A DNA stretch of 64,000 nt from Cryobacterium sp. Y82 (GTDB taxonomy: Bacteria; Actinomycetota; Actinomycetes; Actinomycetales; Microbacteriaceae). Where the stretch lies: positions 254,504 through 318,503 of the forward strand of contig NZ_PJJJ01000036.1 in the NCBI RefSeq assembly GCF_002929495.1. Reading direction: 5' to 3'. Shown here piece by piece: positions 27,269 through 35,731 of the stretch (positions are counted from its first letter, which is position 1; every line of letters begins with the position of its first letter). The notes beneath the pieces are model-generated. The model worked only from the letters and a program-made list of their open reading frames with translations. It was not told where the DNA came from and ran no database searches. The position numbers and the translations under genes were made by a program.

Positions 27269-27461
27269 GGTGCGACTTCCTCGTCTCGGGTTGCGCAGCT
27301 GTCGGGCATCCATCCTGGACACAGCCTGCGACGACAGACCCGCATGCTCACGGCCTGATCATGGCATGAATCGAGCGAATTCGAGGCAAATAATGCGAAG
27401 TATCCGGCCGTCGGCATCTTCTCGTCAGCGCATGGCGCAGCACTCGTGCAAGGGTAGGGGA

Positions 27462-29333
27462 GTGACCTATACCGCACCGAACGTCTTCACCACCCGGCCG
27501 ACACTGCAGGGAACCTTCGGAATGACCGCCTCCACGCACTGGCTCGCGACGGCGTGCGCCCAGGCCGTGCTCGAACGGGGCGGCAACGCCTTCGACGCGG
27601 CCGTGGCCGGCGCCTTCGTTCTGCACATCGTGGAACCGCACCTGAACGGACCCGGCGGCGATATGACCGGCGTCTTCGTGACAGCGAGTGAACCGGATGC
27701 CCCGCGCGTGCTGATGGGGCAGGGCCCGGCCCCACAGGCAGCCACCATCGACCACTACCGCTCAGAGGGCCTCGACCTCGTTCCCGGATCGGGAGCGCTC
27801 GCAGCGGCAGTTCCCGGCGCAGTCGACGCCTGGCTCGTGCTCCTGCGCGACTTCGGCACCTGGGAGCTGCCAGAGGTGCTCGCGTTCGCCCTCGGCTACG
27901 CCCGCGACGGGCATCCCGTTCTGGGCCGCGTCGTCGCCACGATCAGCTCGGTCGCAGCCCTGTTTGCCGAACACTGGCCTACTTCGGCAGCACAGTGGAT
28001 GCCGAACGGCCACCTGCCCGCAGCCGGTGACCTCGTGACCAATGAAGCCTGGGCGAGCAGTCTCGACCGCCTGCTCGCGGCCAGCGCCGCCGCGGCCGTC
28101 GCGACCAGGGAGGCGCGCATCGACGCGGCCCGGCGCGAGTGGCGGGCCGGGTTCGTGGCCCGTGCCATCGTCGACTTCGGGCAGACTGCGCACCGGCACT
28201 CTTCCGGAACCGACCATGCCGGCGTCATGACCCTTGCCGACCTGGCCGGTTTCGAAGCGAGCATCGAGGAAGCCACAACGGTCGTTTTTCGCGGTCACAC
28301 GATCGCTAAAACCGGCGCCTGGGGGCAAGGACCAGCGTTGCTGCAGACCCTGACAATTCTGGAGGGGTTCAGCGACGCCGAGCTGGACCCCTCGACCGCG
28401 CTCGGCGTGCACACCATCCTGGAGGCCCAGAAGTTGGCGATCGCCGACCGGGAGGCCTACTACGGCGACGCCGAGGTACCGCTTGACACCGTACCGCTGG
28501 ATTACCTCCTGTCGGCCGACTACGCGGCCACCCGTCGAGCGCTCATTACGGGCGCTGCCTCGCACGAGTTTCGCCCCGGCCTCGTACCCGGCTACACCCC
28601 GTACTACCCGGTGCTACGCACCGAGTACACGACCGAGGCGCTCACGCAGCAGGGTACGGAGGCATCCGCTGCAGTCGGCGAGCCCACGGTCGCCGCACCG
28701 GCCCGCGCCGAAGCTGAGCCAGAAACCCTCTCGACCGGTGAAATGCGCGGCGACACCTGCCACATCGACGTCGTCGATCGCTGGGGCAACATGGTCTCAG
28801 CGACACCGTCTGGCGGCTGGCTGCAGTCCTCGCCGACCATTCCCGAGTTGGGGTTCTGCCTCGGTTCACGCCTGCAGATGACCTGGCTCGAGCCCGGCGC
28901 ACCGTCGGCACTGACCGGCGGTAAGCGCCCGCGCACGACGCTCACCCCGACCCTCGTGCTAAAGGACGGGCACGCTGTCGCGGCGCTCGGCTCCCCCGGC
29001 GGCGACCAGCAGGACCAGTGGCAGTTGCTCTACCTGCTGCGCACGATCATCGGCGGATACACGCCGCAGCAGGCGATCGATGCGCCCGCTTTTCACAGCA
29101 CCTCGTTTCCGGGCTCATTCTGGCCGCGTACCTGGGAACCCGGCGGCGCCGTCGTCGAGGATCGCCTCGGCGAGACAGTCATCGCCGAACTGGAAGGGCG
29201 CGGCCACCGGATCACCCGGGCCGGCGACTGGGCGCTCGGTCGCATTTCAGCGGTCACCCGGGACCCGCAGAGCGGGCTGCTGAGGGCGGCGGCGAACGCC
29301 CGCGGTGCCCAGGGATACGCGGCCGGTCGCTGA
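27462..29333 (+). CDS. ggt: Gamma-glutamyltransferase family protein
   Basis: About 623 residues, N-terminal nucleophile hydrolase. The proenzyme would cleave itself before the threonine in MRGDTCHIDVVDRWGN, making large and small subunits. Other family marks: GMTASTHWLATACAQAVLERG, GGNAFDAAVAGAF, HLNGPGGDM, GGWLQSSPTIPELGF and GSPGGDQQDQ. An Ala/Glu-rich linker (EASAAVGEPTVAAPARAEAE) sits just before the cleavage site. No signal peptide is seen from GTG 27462, so a cytoplasmic location is likely; the open frame continues upstream to 26970 but without likeness. Acts on glutathione or related gamma-glutamyl compounds. Confidence 0.85.
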   Translation: MTYTAPNVFTTRPTLQGTFGMTASTHWLATACAQAVLERGGNAFDAAVAGAFVLHIVEPHLNGPGGDMTGVFVTASEPDAPRVLMGQGPAPQAATIDHYRSEGLDLVPGSGALAAAVPGAVDAWLVLLRDFGTWELPEVLAFALGYARDGHPVLGRVVATISSVAALFAEHWPTSAAQWMPNGHLPAAGDLVTNEAWASSLDRLLAASAAAAVATREARIDAARREWRAGFVARAIVDFGQTAHRHSSGTDHAGVMTLADLAGFEASIEEATTVVFRGHTIAKTGAWGQGPALLQTLTILEGFSDAELDPSTALGVHTILEAQKLAIADREAYYGDAEVPLDTVPLDYLLSADYAATRRALITGAASHEFRPGLVPGYTPYYPVLRTEYTTEALTQQGTEASAAVGEPTVAAPARAEAEPETLSTGEMRGDTCHIDVVDRWGNMVSATPSGGWLQSSPTIPELGFCLGSRLQMTWLEPGAPSALTGGKRPRTTLTPTLVLKDGHAVAALGSPGGDQQDQWQLLYLLRTIIGGYTPQQAIDAPAFHSTSFPGSFWPRTWEPGGAVVEDRLGETVIAELEGRGHRITRAGDWALGRISAVTRDPQSGLLRAAANARGAQGYAAGR

Positions 29334-29342
29334 CCCTGCAGC

Positions 29343-29368
29343 AAAATACCACCGTTTCGGGTATTTTT
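29343..29368 (+). terminator. Rho-independent terminator after gamma-glutamyltransferase
   Basis: Stem AAAATACC / GGTATTTT with a 9-base loop and a following T run (TTTTTCTG). It begins 9 bases after the stop at 29333. A second small hairpin, TCCCCA-CCTA-TGGGGA (29372-29387), follows it. Confidence 0.65.
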
Positions 29369-29463
29369 CTGTCCCCACCTATGGGGAGGACATTGACCTG
29401 TCTATCCCCACTAGATTGAAGCTATCGAACCGATTACCTGAGTCGGCGATGGGACGGACAATC

Positions 29464-29703
29464 ATGAAAATGTTGCAGACAGAGTGCCCAGAATGCCAGC
29501 AAATGGTGTGGATCACGTCGGATACCAGATTTGCGACCTATCACTCGCTGGCCAACTCGACCAAGGATTGCCCCGGCTCCCGAATGAACGTCCCCGTACC
29601 CCCCAAACAGACGGCCGCGAGCCGTCGACGAGCGCAGGCAGATCTGCTCGCCTGGGCGCACTCTACGACCGAGGTTGGCGCCGACAAACACCAGGCCGCC
29701 TGA
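29464..29703 (+). CDS. Small CxxC protein, possible zinc ribbon
   Basis: 79 residues. CPEC near the N-terminus (LQTECPECQQMVWITSD) and a later C in TKDCPGSRM, with histidine in ATYHSLANS, suggest a metal site, though only three cysteines are present. The rest is Lys/Arg-rich and probably flexible. ATG 29464 has GGACGG upstream; ATG 29449 is an alternative. I do not recognise the family. Codon use looks genuine but the case is modest. Confidence 0.5.
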   Translation: MKMLQTECPECQQMVWITSDTRFATYHSLANSTKDCPGSRMNVPVPPKQTAASRRRAQADLLAWAHSTTEVGADKHQAA

Positions 29704-29919
29704 TCCGACTTTTTGATCCCTCGATCGATACCATCGATCACCAGACGAGGCGGCGCCCCCGGAGCGTCGGGGACGGCACCGTCTCATCTGGTTTAACGCT
29801 GCCCGCCCACCGACGTGCGGACCGAGCACGATGCCTCGTTCAGACCATGGTTACAACGGATGCATAACAAACCGAACGACCGGGAGTTGCCGATCGCACA
29901 ACCGGGGTAGACTGGGCGT
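29704..29919. other. Non-coding stretch with hairpin, upstream of 6C RNA
   Basis: Contains a near-perfect palindrome GATCGAT-ACC-ATCGATC at 29723-29739 (7-base stem), possibly ending the 29464 transcript although no T run follows. At 29887-29892 (TTGCCG) and 29908-29913 (TAGACT) there is a candidate promoter, spacer 15, for the RNA below. No protein frame is convincing. Confidence 0.4.
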
Positions 29920-30043
29920 TCCATTTTTATCAGCCTCTTCTCAGGCCATCCCACGTACCGTTACACACGGAGTTCCCCCACTCCAACGATTGGCCCCGGC
30001 ATAGTTCTCACCTCCCCCCAGGCGAGAAGTGCCGGGGCTTTTT
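29920..30043 (+). ncRNA. 6C-type small RNA
   Basis: Two stem-loops with C-rich loops, the hallmark of the actinobacterial 6C RNA (B11 in Mycobacterium tuberculosis). Hairpin 1: GGAGT (29969-29973), loop TCCCCC, ACTCC (29980-29984). Hairpin 2: outer stem GCCCCGGCA (29993-30001) with TGCCGGGGC (30030-30038), inner stems TTCTC/GAGAA and CCT/AGG, and a loop of exactly six C (30014-30019). TTTTT (30039-30043) then ends the transcript. The 5' end is estimated from the promoter-like TAGACT. 6C RNAs are thought to pair with G-rich mRNA sites through these loops. It lies between genes and is an independent transcript. Confidence 0.85.
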
Positions 30044-30123
30044 CGTAGTCGGCACCGGCCCGCGTTCACCCCCTGACGCGTAACGTTCAATGGCGGATGC
30101 TGCGGCGGGTCTAGCGTGGAGGA

Positions 30124-31374
30124 ATGACCTCTCGCACCGAACCGACCCCCGCCTCGAACCCGGCACCACGGCCGAACAAGCACGATCCGGCCACGCTGGG
30201 CTTTCAGACCCAGTCGGTGCACGCGGGCAACGCGATCGATGTCGGATCAGGGGCGCTCCGCACACCGATCGTGATGGCCAACTCCTACGCACTGCCCGAC
30301 GACCCGTCCACGATGAGCTGGTCGGGCGCGACGCCCGGTCTCTACACCCGCAACACCGGTACAAATCAGCAGGGCCTGCAACACAAGCTCGCCGTGCTCG
30401 AGCGCGCCGAAGACGCCGTCGTCTTGGCCAGCGGTGTCGCCGCCCTGCACGCCGTGTTCTTCACGCTGCTCAAGTCCGGCGACCACGTCGTCGTCGCCAA
30501 CGTCACGTACGAGGCCTCCTATCGGCTCTTCACCGAGCTTTTGCCGAACAAATACGGAATCGAGGCCACCTTTGTGGACGCGACGGATCTGGCTGCGGTG
30601 CGGGCCGCCATCCGCTCTACGACGCGTCTGATTCATATTGAGACGGTCGGCAACCCCACGACCGCGGTGACGGATGTCGCGGGCGTCGCGAGGATCGCGC
30701 ACGATGCCGGCGCGCTGTTGTCTATCGACAACACGTTCACGCCGCCGCCGCTGTTTCGTCCCCTGGAGCACGGAGCCGACCTCGTCGTGCACTCGTTGAC
30801 GAAGTACATCAACGGTCACGGTGACGCAATGGGTGGCGCCGTCATGGGCAGCGCGGCGCTGATTCGGCGAATCAAGCTTGACGCGATGGTAGACGTGGGC
30901 GGTGTGATCAGTCCGTTCAACGCCTGGCTGATCATGCGCGGCTCGGTTACGCTCCCGTTGCGCATCCGGCAGCACTGCGAGTCCGCGCTCGCCATAGCCC
31001 GCTTCCTCGAGGCCGACCCGCGGGTCGCGTACGTCGCCTACCCGGGGTTGGCCTCGCATCCGCAGCACGCCGTGGCCCTGCGGCAGCTGCCGAACGGTTT
31101 CGGTGGGGTGCTCGCCTTCGCCGTCACTGGCGACAAGGCCACGCAGAACCGGTTTGTCGCGAACCTGCGCGTGATCACCTCGGCCGTGTCACTCGGGCAC
31201 GATGAGTCGCTCATTGTGCACGTCGACAACTCCGGGCCGCGCGTCGCGGCCTACCCGGCACCGTTCCGCGAGTTCGGGCACCTGCGCTTCTCGGTGGGCC
31301 TCGAAGACACCGCCGATCTGGTGGCAGATCTCGCGGCGGCCCTCGATGCCACCTGTGACGCCGCCGTTCTCTAG
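30124..31374 (+). CDS. Trans-sulfuration/Cys-Met metabolism PLP-dependent enzyme
   Basis: 416 residues, fold-type I PLP enzyme of the cystathionine gamma-synthase/gamma-lyase/methionine gamma-lyase group. Visible motifs: YTRNTGTNQQGLQHKLAVLE (substrate/PLP phosphate), ASGVAALHAVFFTLLKSGDH, SIDNTFTPPPLFRPLEHGAD (Asp on the pyridine) and HSLTKYINGHGD with the PLP lysine. Which sulfur substrate it uses cannot be settled; lyase or synthase are both possible. The N-terminal 25 residues are a Pro/Ala-rich extension. GGAGGA directly abuts the ATG. Confidence 0.88.
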   Translation: MTSRTEPTPASNPAPRPNKHDPATLGFQTQSVHAGNAIDVGSGALRTPIVMANSYALPDDPSTMSWSGATPGLYTRNTGTNQQGLQHKLAVLERAEDAVVLASGVAALHAVFFTLLKSGDHVVVANVTYEASYRLFTELLPNKYGIEATFVDATDLAAVRAAIRSTTRLIHIETVGNPTTAVTDVAGVARIAHDAGALLSIDNTFTPPPLFRPLEHGADLVVHSLTKYINGHGDAMGGAVMGSAALIRRIKLDAMVDVGGVISPFNAWLIMRGSVTLPLRIRQHCESALAIARFLEADPRVAYVAYPGLASHPQHAVALRQLPNGFGGVLAFAVTGDKATQNRFVANLRVITSAVSLGHDESLIVHVDNSGPRVAAYPAPFREFGHLRFSVGLEDTADLVADLAAALDATCDAAVL

Positions 31375-31379
31375 CCGGT

Positions 31380-32159
31380 CTAGGCGGCGAGCGCGCTCGT
31401 GACTGGGGCCTCGACCCGCACCCGGGCGTCGTGCTGAGCCGTTAGACCGGCCAGGAGCAGGGAGAGCTGGTCGGCCGGGGAATCGGGCGCTTCGGGGTGC
31501 CACTGCACCCCAACGATCGGCGCGCTCTCGTGTTCGAGGGCTTCGATCAGGCCGTCGGGGGCGTGGGCAGCGGCCAGAAGTCCAGCGCCCAAGCGGTCGA
31601 CGATCTGGTGGTGGGCGCTCTGCACCGAGATGTCGACCCGGCCAAGGCTCCACGCGAGCGTGCTACCGGCGGCCAGTGTGACGTCGTGGGTGGAGAGGAT
31701 CTGGTCGATCGGCACGTCGATGTTCTTGTGGATACCGTCGTCGATGTGCTGCACAAGAGTGCCGCCGAGGGCGACGTTGATGATCTGCAGGCCGCGGCAA
31801 ATGCCCAAAAGCGGCGTACCGAGCGCGAGCGCACGCTGCACGAGGGCGATCTGGCCCTCATCGGCCGTGGCAAAATGTGCCGTCTCACCCTCGTAACCGA
31901 TTGTGCCGCCGTAATAGCTGGGGGTGATATCTTCGCCGCCGACGATCACGAGGGCGTCGGCATCCGCTGTCAGGTGCGACAGATCGGCGGGTGTGACGTC
32001 GGCGGCTGCGACGCGGGTAACAGACCAGCCGGCTGCCTTGGCCTCAGCAACGACGCGTGAATTGAGCACCTGCACCTTGGCGTGGTACGCGGGCCGGTCA
32101 GGACGCGCGGTCGTGACCTCGACGACGACGAGCATGCGGTTCGTGAGTTCTTCATTCAT
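31380..32159 (-). CDS. Gamma-glutamyl-gamma-aminobutyrate hydrolase family protein (class I glutamine amidotransferase fold)
   Basis: 259 residues, peptidase C26/PuuD-like. The nucleophile elbow is GICRGLQIINVALGG with the catalytic Cys, and the His-Glu pair is in VQWHPEAPDS. IVGGEDITPSYYGG is the oxyanion-side loop of this subfamily. Hydrolyses gamma-glutamyl amides, for instance in putrescine breakdown. No putrescine genes adjoin it. Convergent with the PLP gene, separated by only 5 bases. Confidence 0.88.
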   Translation of the reverse strand: MNEELTNRMLVVVEVTTARPDRPAYHAKVQVLNSRVVAEAKAAGWSVTRVAAADVTPADLSHLTADADALVIVGGEDITPSYYGGTIGYEGETAHFATADEGQIALVQRALALGTPLLGICRGLQIINVALGGTLVQHIDDGIHKNIDVPIDQILSTHDVTLAAGSTLAWSLGRVDISVQSAHHQIVDRLGAGLLAAAHAPDGLIEALEHESAPIVGVQWHPEAPDSPADQLSLLLAGLTAQHDARVRVEAPVTSALAA

Positions 32160-32397
32160 GCGGGGCTCCCGTCGGTGTCGATTGCGCTGCGCTGTACCAG
32201 GGCCGCGTTCGTTCCATTTTGGGCGGCACGCGCGTGGTGTGCGAGCGGTCCTGTAACACGGGGCAACATCGCGCTCCGGGCAAATTTTGGAAGGTTCCCA
32301 GACTCGCGTCTGCCGGTCACCCTAAACTTTGCAACAGACACGCACTTTCCTGGCGGAATCCGTCGGCCAGGGTCACTCTTTGTGAAAGGACCTCCGA

Positions 32398-33129
32398 ATG
32401 ACTAAGCAGTCCATCTTCGGCCGTATCTCCCAGCTCGCGAAGGCGAACATCAACGCCATCCTGGACTCGGCGGAAGACCCGGCCAAAATGCTCGACCAGA
32501 TGGTGCGCGACTTCTCGAGCAGCATCTCCGATGCCGAGAGCGCGATTGCCGAGACCATCGGCAACCTGCGCCTGCTCGAAGACGACCACCGCGAAGACCA
32601 GGAAGCCGCCGTGGAGTGGGGCGACAAGGCCCTCGCTGCGAGCCGCAAGGCCGACGAGCTGCGGATGGTTGGCAATGCTGCCGACGCCGACAAATTCGAC
32701 AACCTCGCCAAGGTCGCGCTGGGTCGGCAGCTGACCTCTGAAAAAGAAGCGAAGACCGCCGAGCCGCAGATTCAGGCTCAGACCGCCGTCGTCAACCAGC
32801 TCAAGACCGGCCTGAACGCCATGAAAGAGAAGCTGGTGCAGCTCACCAACAAGCGCGCTGAACTGATCGCGCGCTCCAAGACCGCCAAGGCGCAGGCGCA
32901 GGTGATGGACGCCGTCAAGAGCATCGACATGATGGACCCGACCAGCGAGGTCAACCGCTTTGAAGACAAGATTCGCCGCGAGGAAGCCCGCGTGCGCGGT
33001 GCCCAGGAACTCGCCGCCTCCAGCCTCGATGCCCAGTTCGAAAGCCTCGACGACCTCGGCGAACTCACCGAAGTGGATGCCCGCCTCGCCGCTCTGAAAG
33101 CCGGCAACACCGCCGCCATCGAGAGCTAG
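32398..33129 (+). CDS. pspA: PspA/IM30 family envelope-stress protein
   Basis: 243 residues, almost entirely coiled coil. N-terminal amphipathic start (SIFGRISQLAKANINAILDS) and PAKMLDQMVRDF are the PspA/Vipp1 signature. The remainder is a long heptad-rich helix hairpin (AEPQIQAQTAVVNQLKTGLN, KEKLVQLTNKRAELIARSKT). Forms ESCRT-III-like assemblies that protect the membrane under stress. The ribosome site GAAAGGAC precedes the ATG. The upstream 238 bases (32160-32397) should hold a stress promoter; I could not pick one firmly. Confidence 0.92.
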   Translation: MTKQSIFGRISQLAKANINAILDSAEDPAKMLDQMVRDFSSSISDAESAIAETIGNLRLLEDDHREDQEAAVEWGDKALAASRKADELRMVGNAADADKFDNLAKVALGRQLTSEKEAKTAEPQIQAQTAVVNQLKTGLNAMKEKLVQLTNKRAELIARSKTAKAQAQVMDAVKSIDMMDPTSEVNRFEDKIRREEARVRGAQELAASSLDAQFESLDDLGELTEVDARLAALKAGNTAAIES

Positions 33130-33199
33130 ACGGGCACTCGGCCGTCGCGGACCGGGCCCGGCTGTCACAATGGATTACCGCGTCGACCAGTCTGAGTGT

Positions 33200-33272
33200 C
33201 CGCTTCGCCGAGTCGCTGCGAGAAATTCGCTGCTGGAAATTCGCTGCTGGAAATTCGCTGCTGGCGAAGCGG
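33200..33272. repeat. Three 14-base tandem repeats enclosed by a 10-base inverted repeat
   Basis: GAAATTCGCTGCTG occurs three times head to tail at 33222-33235, 33236-33249 and 33250-33263. The block is bracketed by perfect arms CCGCTTCGCC (33200-33209) and GGCGAAGCGG (33263-33272). The right arm runs into a copy of the AGCGGATGC nonamer. It lies 37 bases before the arginase-family gene. Confidence 0.85.
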
Positions 33273-33308
33273 ATGCTGACCTGCCCGGTCACTGGGCCAT
33301 ACTGAGGT

Positions 33309-34142
33309 ATGGCTCCCACCTTCGTTGTAGTGCCGCAATGGCAGGGTTCAATTTCTCCGCGCGCAATGCGTTTGGTCGACGGGGCGGCGGCCATCCAGGG
33401 CGACCTTCCTTTCTCAGCCACGCGCCTGGTCGACGTGCCGGTCGAAGCCGGAGATGCGCTCGATACCGGGGTGCACCGGTTCTCAGCGATTCAAGTGGTG
33501 CGCGAGCGCCACACCAGGATCTTAGAGGACACCACCGACTGGGCACTCTCGATCGGTGGTGACTGCGGCATCGCGCTGGCCGCGGTGGAACACGCGGCGC
33601 GCACGCATCCGGGCGATCTGGCCGTCGTGTGGTTTGACGCCCACCCCGACCTGCACACGCCAAAATCCTCGCCGTCTGGCGGATTTTGCGGCATGGTCTT
33701 GCGCGCGATCAGCGGCGAGGGGCCGGCCGAACTTGACCTGGCCGTCGCGAGCAGCGTGCAGCTGCAGAACGTCGTTCTCGCCGGCATTCGTGACGTCGAC
33801 GATGCCGAGGACGAGCTGCTGAACCAGCGCGGCCTGGTCAGTGTGTCGTGTTCCGAGCTAGCCGACCCGGCCGCGCTCATCGCTGCGGTTGCTGCAATCG
33901 GCGCCACCCACGTTTTCGTGCACATCGACCTGGACGTGCTCGATCCGTCGGCGCTCGATGGACTGAGCGATCTCATTCCGTTCGGGCTGAGCGTGACCGA
34001 CCTCGGCGGCGCGATCACCGCCCTGCGCGCCAACTTCACCCTCGCCGGCGCGACCATCACCGGGTTCGCTCCCGCCTCCCCCGCGGCGGCGACCGACGAT
34101 CTGCCGAGCATTCTGCGCATTATCGGCGCGCTGACCCGCTGA
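33309..34142 (+). CDS. Arginase/agmatinase family hydrolase
   Basis: 277 residues, ureohydrolase fold with a binuclear Mn site. Metal motifs are GGDCG (about 78-82, cysteine in place of the more common histidine), WFDAHPDLHTP (DAHxD) and HIDLDVLDPSALDG (DxDxxDP). Arginase, agmatinase, formiminoglutamase or guanidinase activity cannot be told apart. Short for the family, with a reduced N-terminus. No arginine or urea genes lie near. ATG 33309 has no clear ribosome site. Confidence 0.82.
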   Translation: MAPTFVVVPQWQGSISPRAMRLVDGAAAIQGDLPFSATRLVDVPVEAGDALDTGVHRFSAIQVVRERHTRILEDTTDWALSIGGDCGIALAAVEHAARTHPGDLAVVWFDAHPDLHTPKSSPSGGFCGMVLRAISGEGPAELDLAVASSVQLQNVVLAGIRDVDDAEDELLNQRGLVSVSCSELADPAALIAAVAAIGATHVFVHIDLDVLDPSALDGLSDLIPFGLSVTDLGGAITALRANFTLAGATITGFAPASPAAATDDLPSILRIIGALTR

Positions 34143-34202
34143 GCCGGCGTGGGCTAGCCGGGTGACCGGACTGAGTCAGCGGGAAAGGCCATAGATGCCG
34201 CA

Positions 34203-34289
34203 TAACTCCTGCAAATTCTGGCCGGCCAGCAACACACCCGCGTCGTTCCGGGCAACTCCCGGTGACTCCCACGCGAATTGCAGGAGTTA
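34203..34289. repeat. Imperfect inverted repeat with nested palindrome
   Basis: TAACTCCTGCAAATTC (34203-34218) pairs with GAATTGCAGGAGTTA (34275-34289), one base shorter. Between them is a perfect 12-base palindrome CTGGCCGGCCAG (34218-34229) and further AACTCCC/GACTCCC units. The stretch 34143-34363 is otherwise empty. The AACTCC-type units resemble those in the repeat block at 57418-57603. Confidence 0.7.
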
Positions 34290-34363
34290 CGCGCGTGCGC
34301 GGGACCACCCGGACAACTAGTCAGACCAAATGCACGAATTCACCCCAGCCGATGGAGGCCCCC

Positions 34364-35152
34364 ATGACCGACCAGCCCCGCATTCTCACCGAGCGTCGCG
34401 GCCATATTCTGCTGATCGGGTTTAACCGGCCCGAGAAACGCAATGCCGCCGATTTCTCGCTGCTGCAGCAACTCGCACTCGCCTACGGTGAGCTTGACCG
34501 CGACCCCGAACTGCGCGTCGGACTGGTCCACGCGGTCGGGGAGCATTTTACAGCCGGACTCGACCTCGCCGATATCGGCCCACGGCTCGGCCCGAACGGG
34601 CTCGAAATGGTGCCTGAGGGCGGCATCAACCCGTGGCAAGTGGATGGCCAATCCCTCAGCAAACCGGTCGTCATCGCTGTGCAGGGGACCTGCCTGACCC
34701 TCGGCATCGAGCTGATGCTCGCGAGCGACATCGTGATCGCCGCCGAATCGACCCGGTTCGGTCAGATCGAGGTCGCCAGGGGTATTCTGCCGTTCGGGGG
34801 CGCGACGATTCGATTTCCGCGCGCGGCCGGCTGGGGCAACGCCATGCGCTGGCTGCTCACCGGTGACCTGTTCGATGCCGCCGAAGCGCGCCGCTTGGGC
34901 CTCGTGCAGGAAATCGTGCCCGACGGCGCCCAGTTCGACCGGGCGCTCGAGCTCGCTGAGAAGATCGCCACCCAGGCCCCACTCGCCATCCAAGCCACCC
35001 TGGCCAATGCGCGACTGGCCCAGCGGAGCGGTCCGGCATCCGCTGAAGCAGGACTGCAGCCGGCTCTCGCCCGCCTGGTGGCGACCGAGGACTCCCGGAT
35101 CGGAATGCAGTCGTTCCTAACCCGAACTCCCGCTGTGTTCCTCGGCCGCTAG
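34364..35152 (+). CDS. Crotonase/enoyl-CoA hydratase family protein
   Basis: 262 residues. N-terminal strand pattern GHILLIGFNRPEKRNAADF, oxyanion loop FTAGLDLADI, the glycine-rich helix GTCLTLGIELMLASDIVIAA and GRGILPFGGATIRF-like block ARGILPFGGATIRFPRAAGW. The first catalytic glutamate position is not clearly conserved, so hydratase activity is uncertain. Acts on acyl-CoA thioesters. ATG 34364 has GGAGG 5 bases upstream, better than the ATG at 34352. Confidence 0.88.
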   Translation: MTDQPRILTERRGHILLIGFNRPEKRNAADFSLLQQLALAYGELDRDPELRVGLVHAVGEHFTAGLDLADIGPRLGPNGLEMVPEGGINPWQVDGQSLSKPVVIAVQGTCLTLGIELMLASDIVIAAESTRFGQIEVARGILPFGGATIRFPRAAGWGNAMRWLLTGDLFDAAEARRLGLVQEIVPDGAQFDRALELAEKIATQAPLAIQATLANARLAQRSGPASAEAGLQPALARLVATEDSRIGMQSFLTRTPAVFLGR

Positions 35153-35731
35153 CGCCCCCGCCCGACAGGTCTGCACGGGGCCTGGGCCCCCATGTTTTTC
35201 GAACCGGGTGAAACACTTCCCTCTGGAATATGCGGGTCGAACCGAGCAAAGATGGAGGCAATCGTGCCGTTCGCTTCGGTGTTTTCATTCAGTTCGGTGA
35301 TGTGTTCGTTGCTCGCAGCAAAGGGCCGCAGGCTCGGCGGAAGCATATATTTTGCGTAGCTCGAACCGGAGAAGGGGGCAGCTACGGCGATCATTCCGGC
35401 AATGCGCGAGTCGGCGTCGAGCCCGATCATCACAAATTTTCCGATGAGCCCGCCCTTGCTGTGCGTAGTTTTCGACCCAGAACCGATGTCGCGGTTGACT
35501 CATCCCGCCAAAACCGGGCAAATCCAACGAATAGGTGCCACGCCTGGCGGCGATCGCGCGGTGCAGTGGAATGGAATACCGGTGTGAGGTTCCAGTGCCG
35601 TGCACGATTACGAACACGGGCGCGGTGACCGCTACTGACGGCTCCGGTGAGTACTGAACGCCGAATTCGTATCCGTCAATTCGTATCCGACCGGTCTTCG
35701 GGGCCAGTCGCGGGGATGCCGGAGTCGTCAT
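35149..35731 (-). pseudogene. Decayed chimeric alpha/beta-hydrolase (lipase) remnant
   Basis: The frame from ATG 35731 reads as the first about 100 residues of an alpha/beta hydrolase (APVFVIVHGTGTSHRYSIPL, TYSLDLPGFGGMSQPRHRFW). At about 35460, after RFWVENYA, family likeness jumps to another frame. That frame reads HSKGGLIGKFVMIGLD, the nucleophile-elbow region of a triacylglycerol-lipase-type protein (AVAAPFSGSSYAKYMLPPSL, FDPHIPEGS). Likeness stops again near 35215. The region therefore joins the head of one hydrolase to the middle of another with loss of frame. The ATG overlaps the stop of the lipid kinase by 4 bases. Its decayed end abuts the crotonase gene. Confidence 0.7.

Noticed and set aside
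26970-27461. N-terminal extension of the gamma-glutamyltransferase
   Set aside because: It overlaps the DUF2231 gene on the other strand, has no likeness to the family and no signal peptide; GTG 27462 is a better start.
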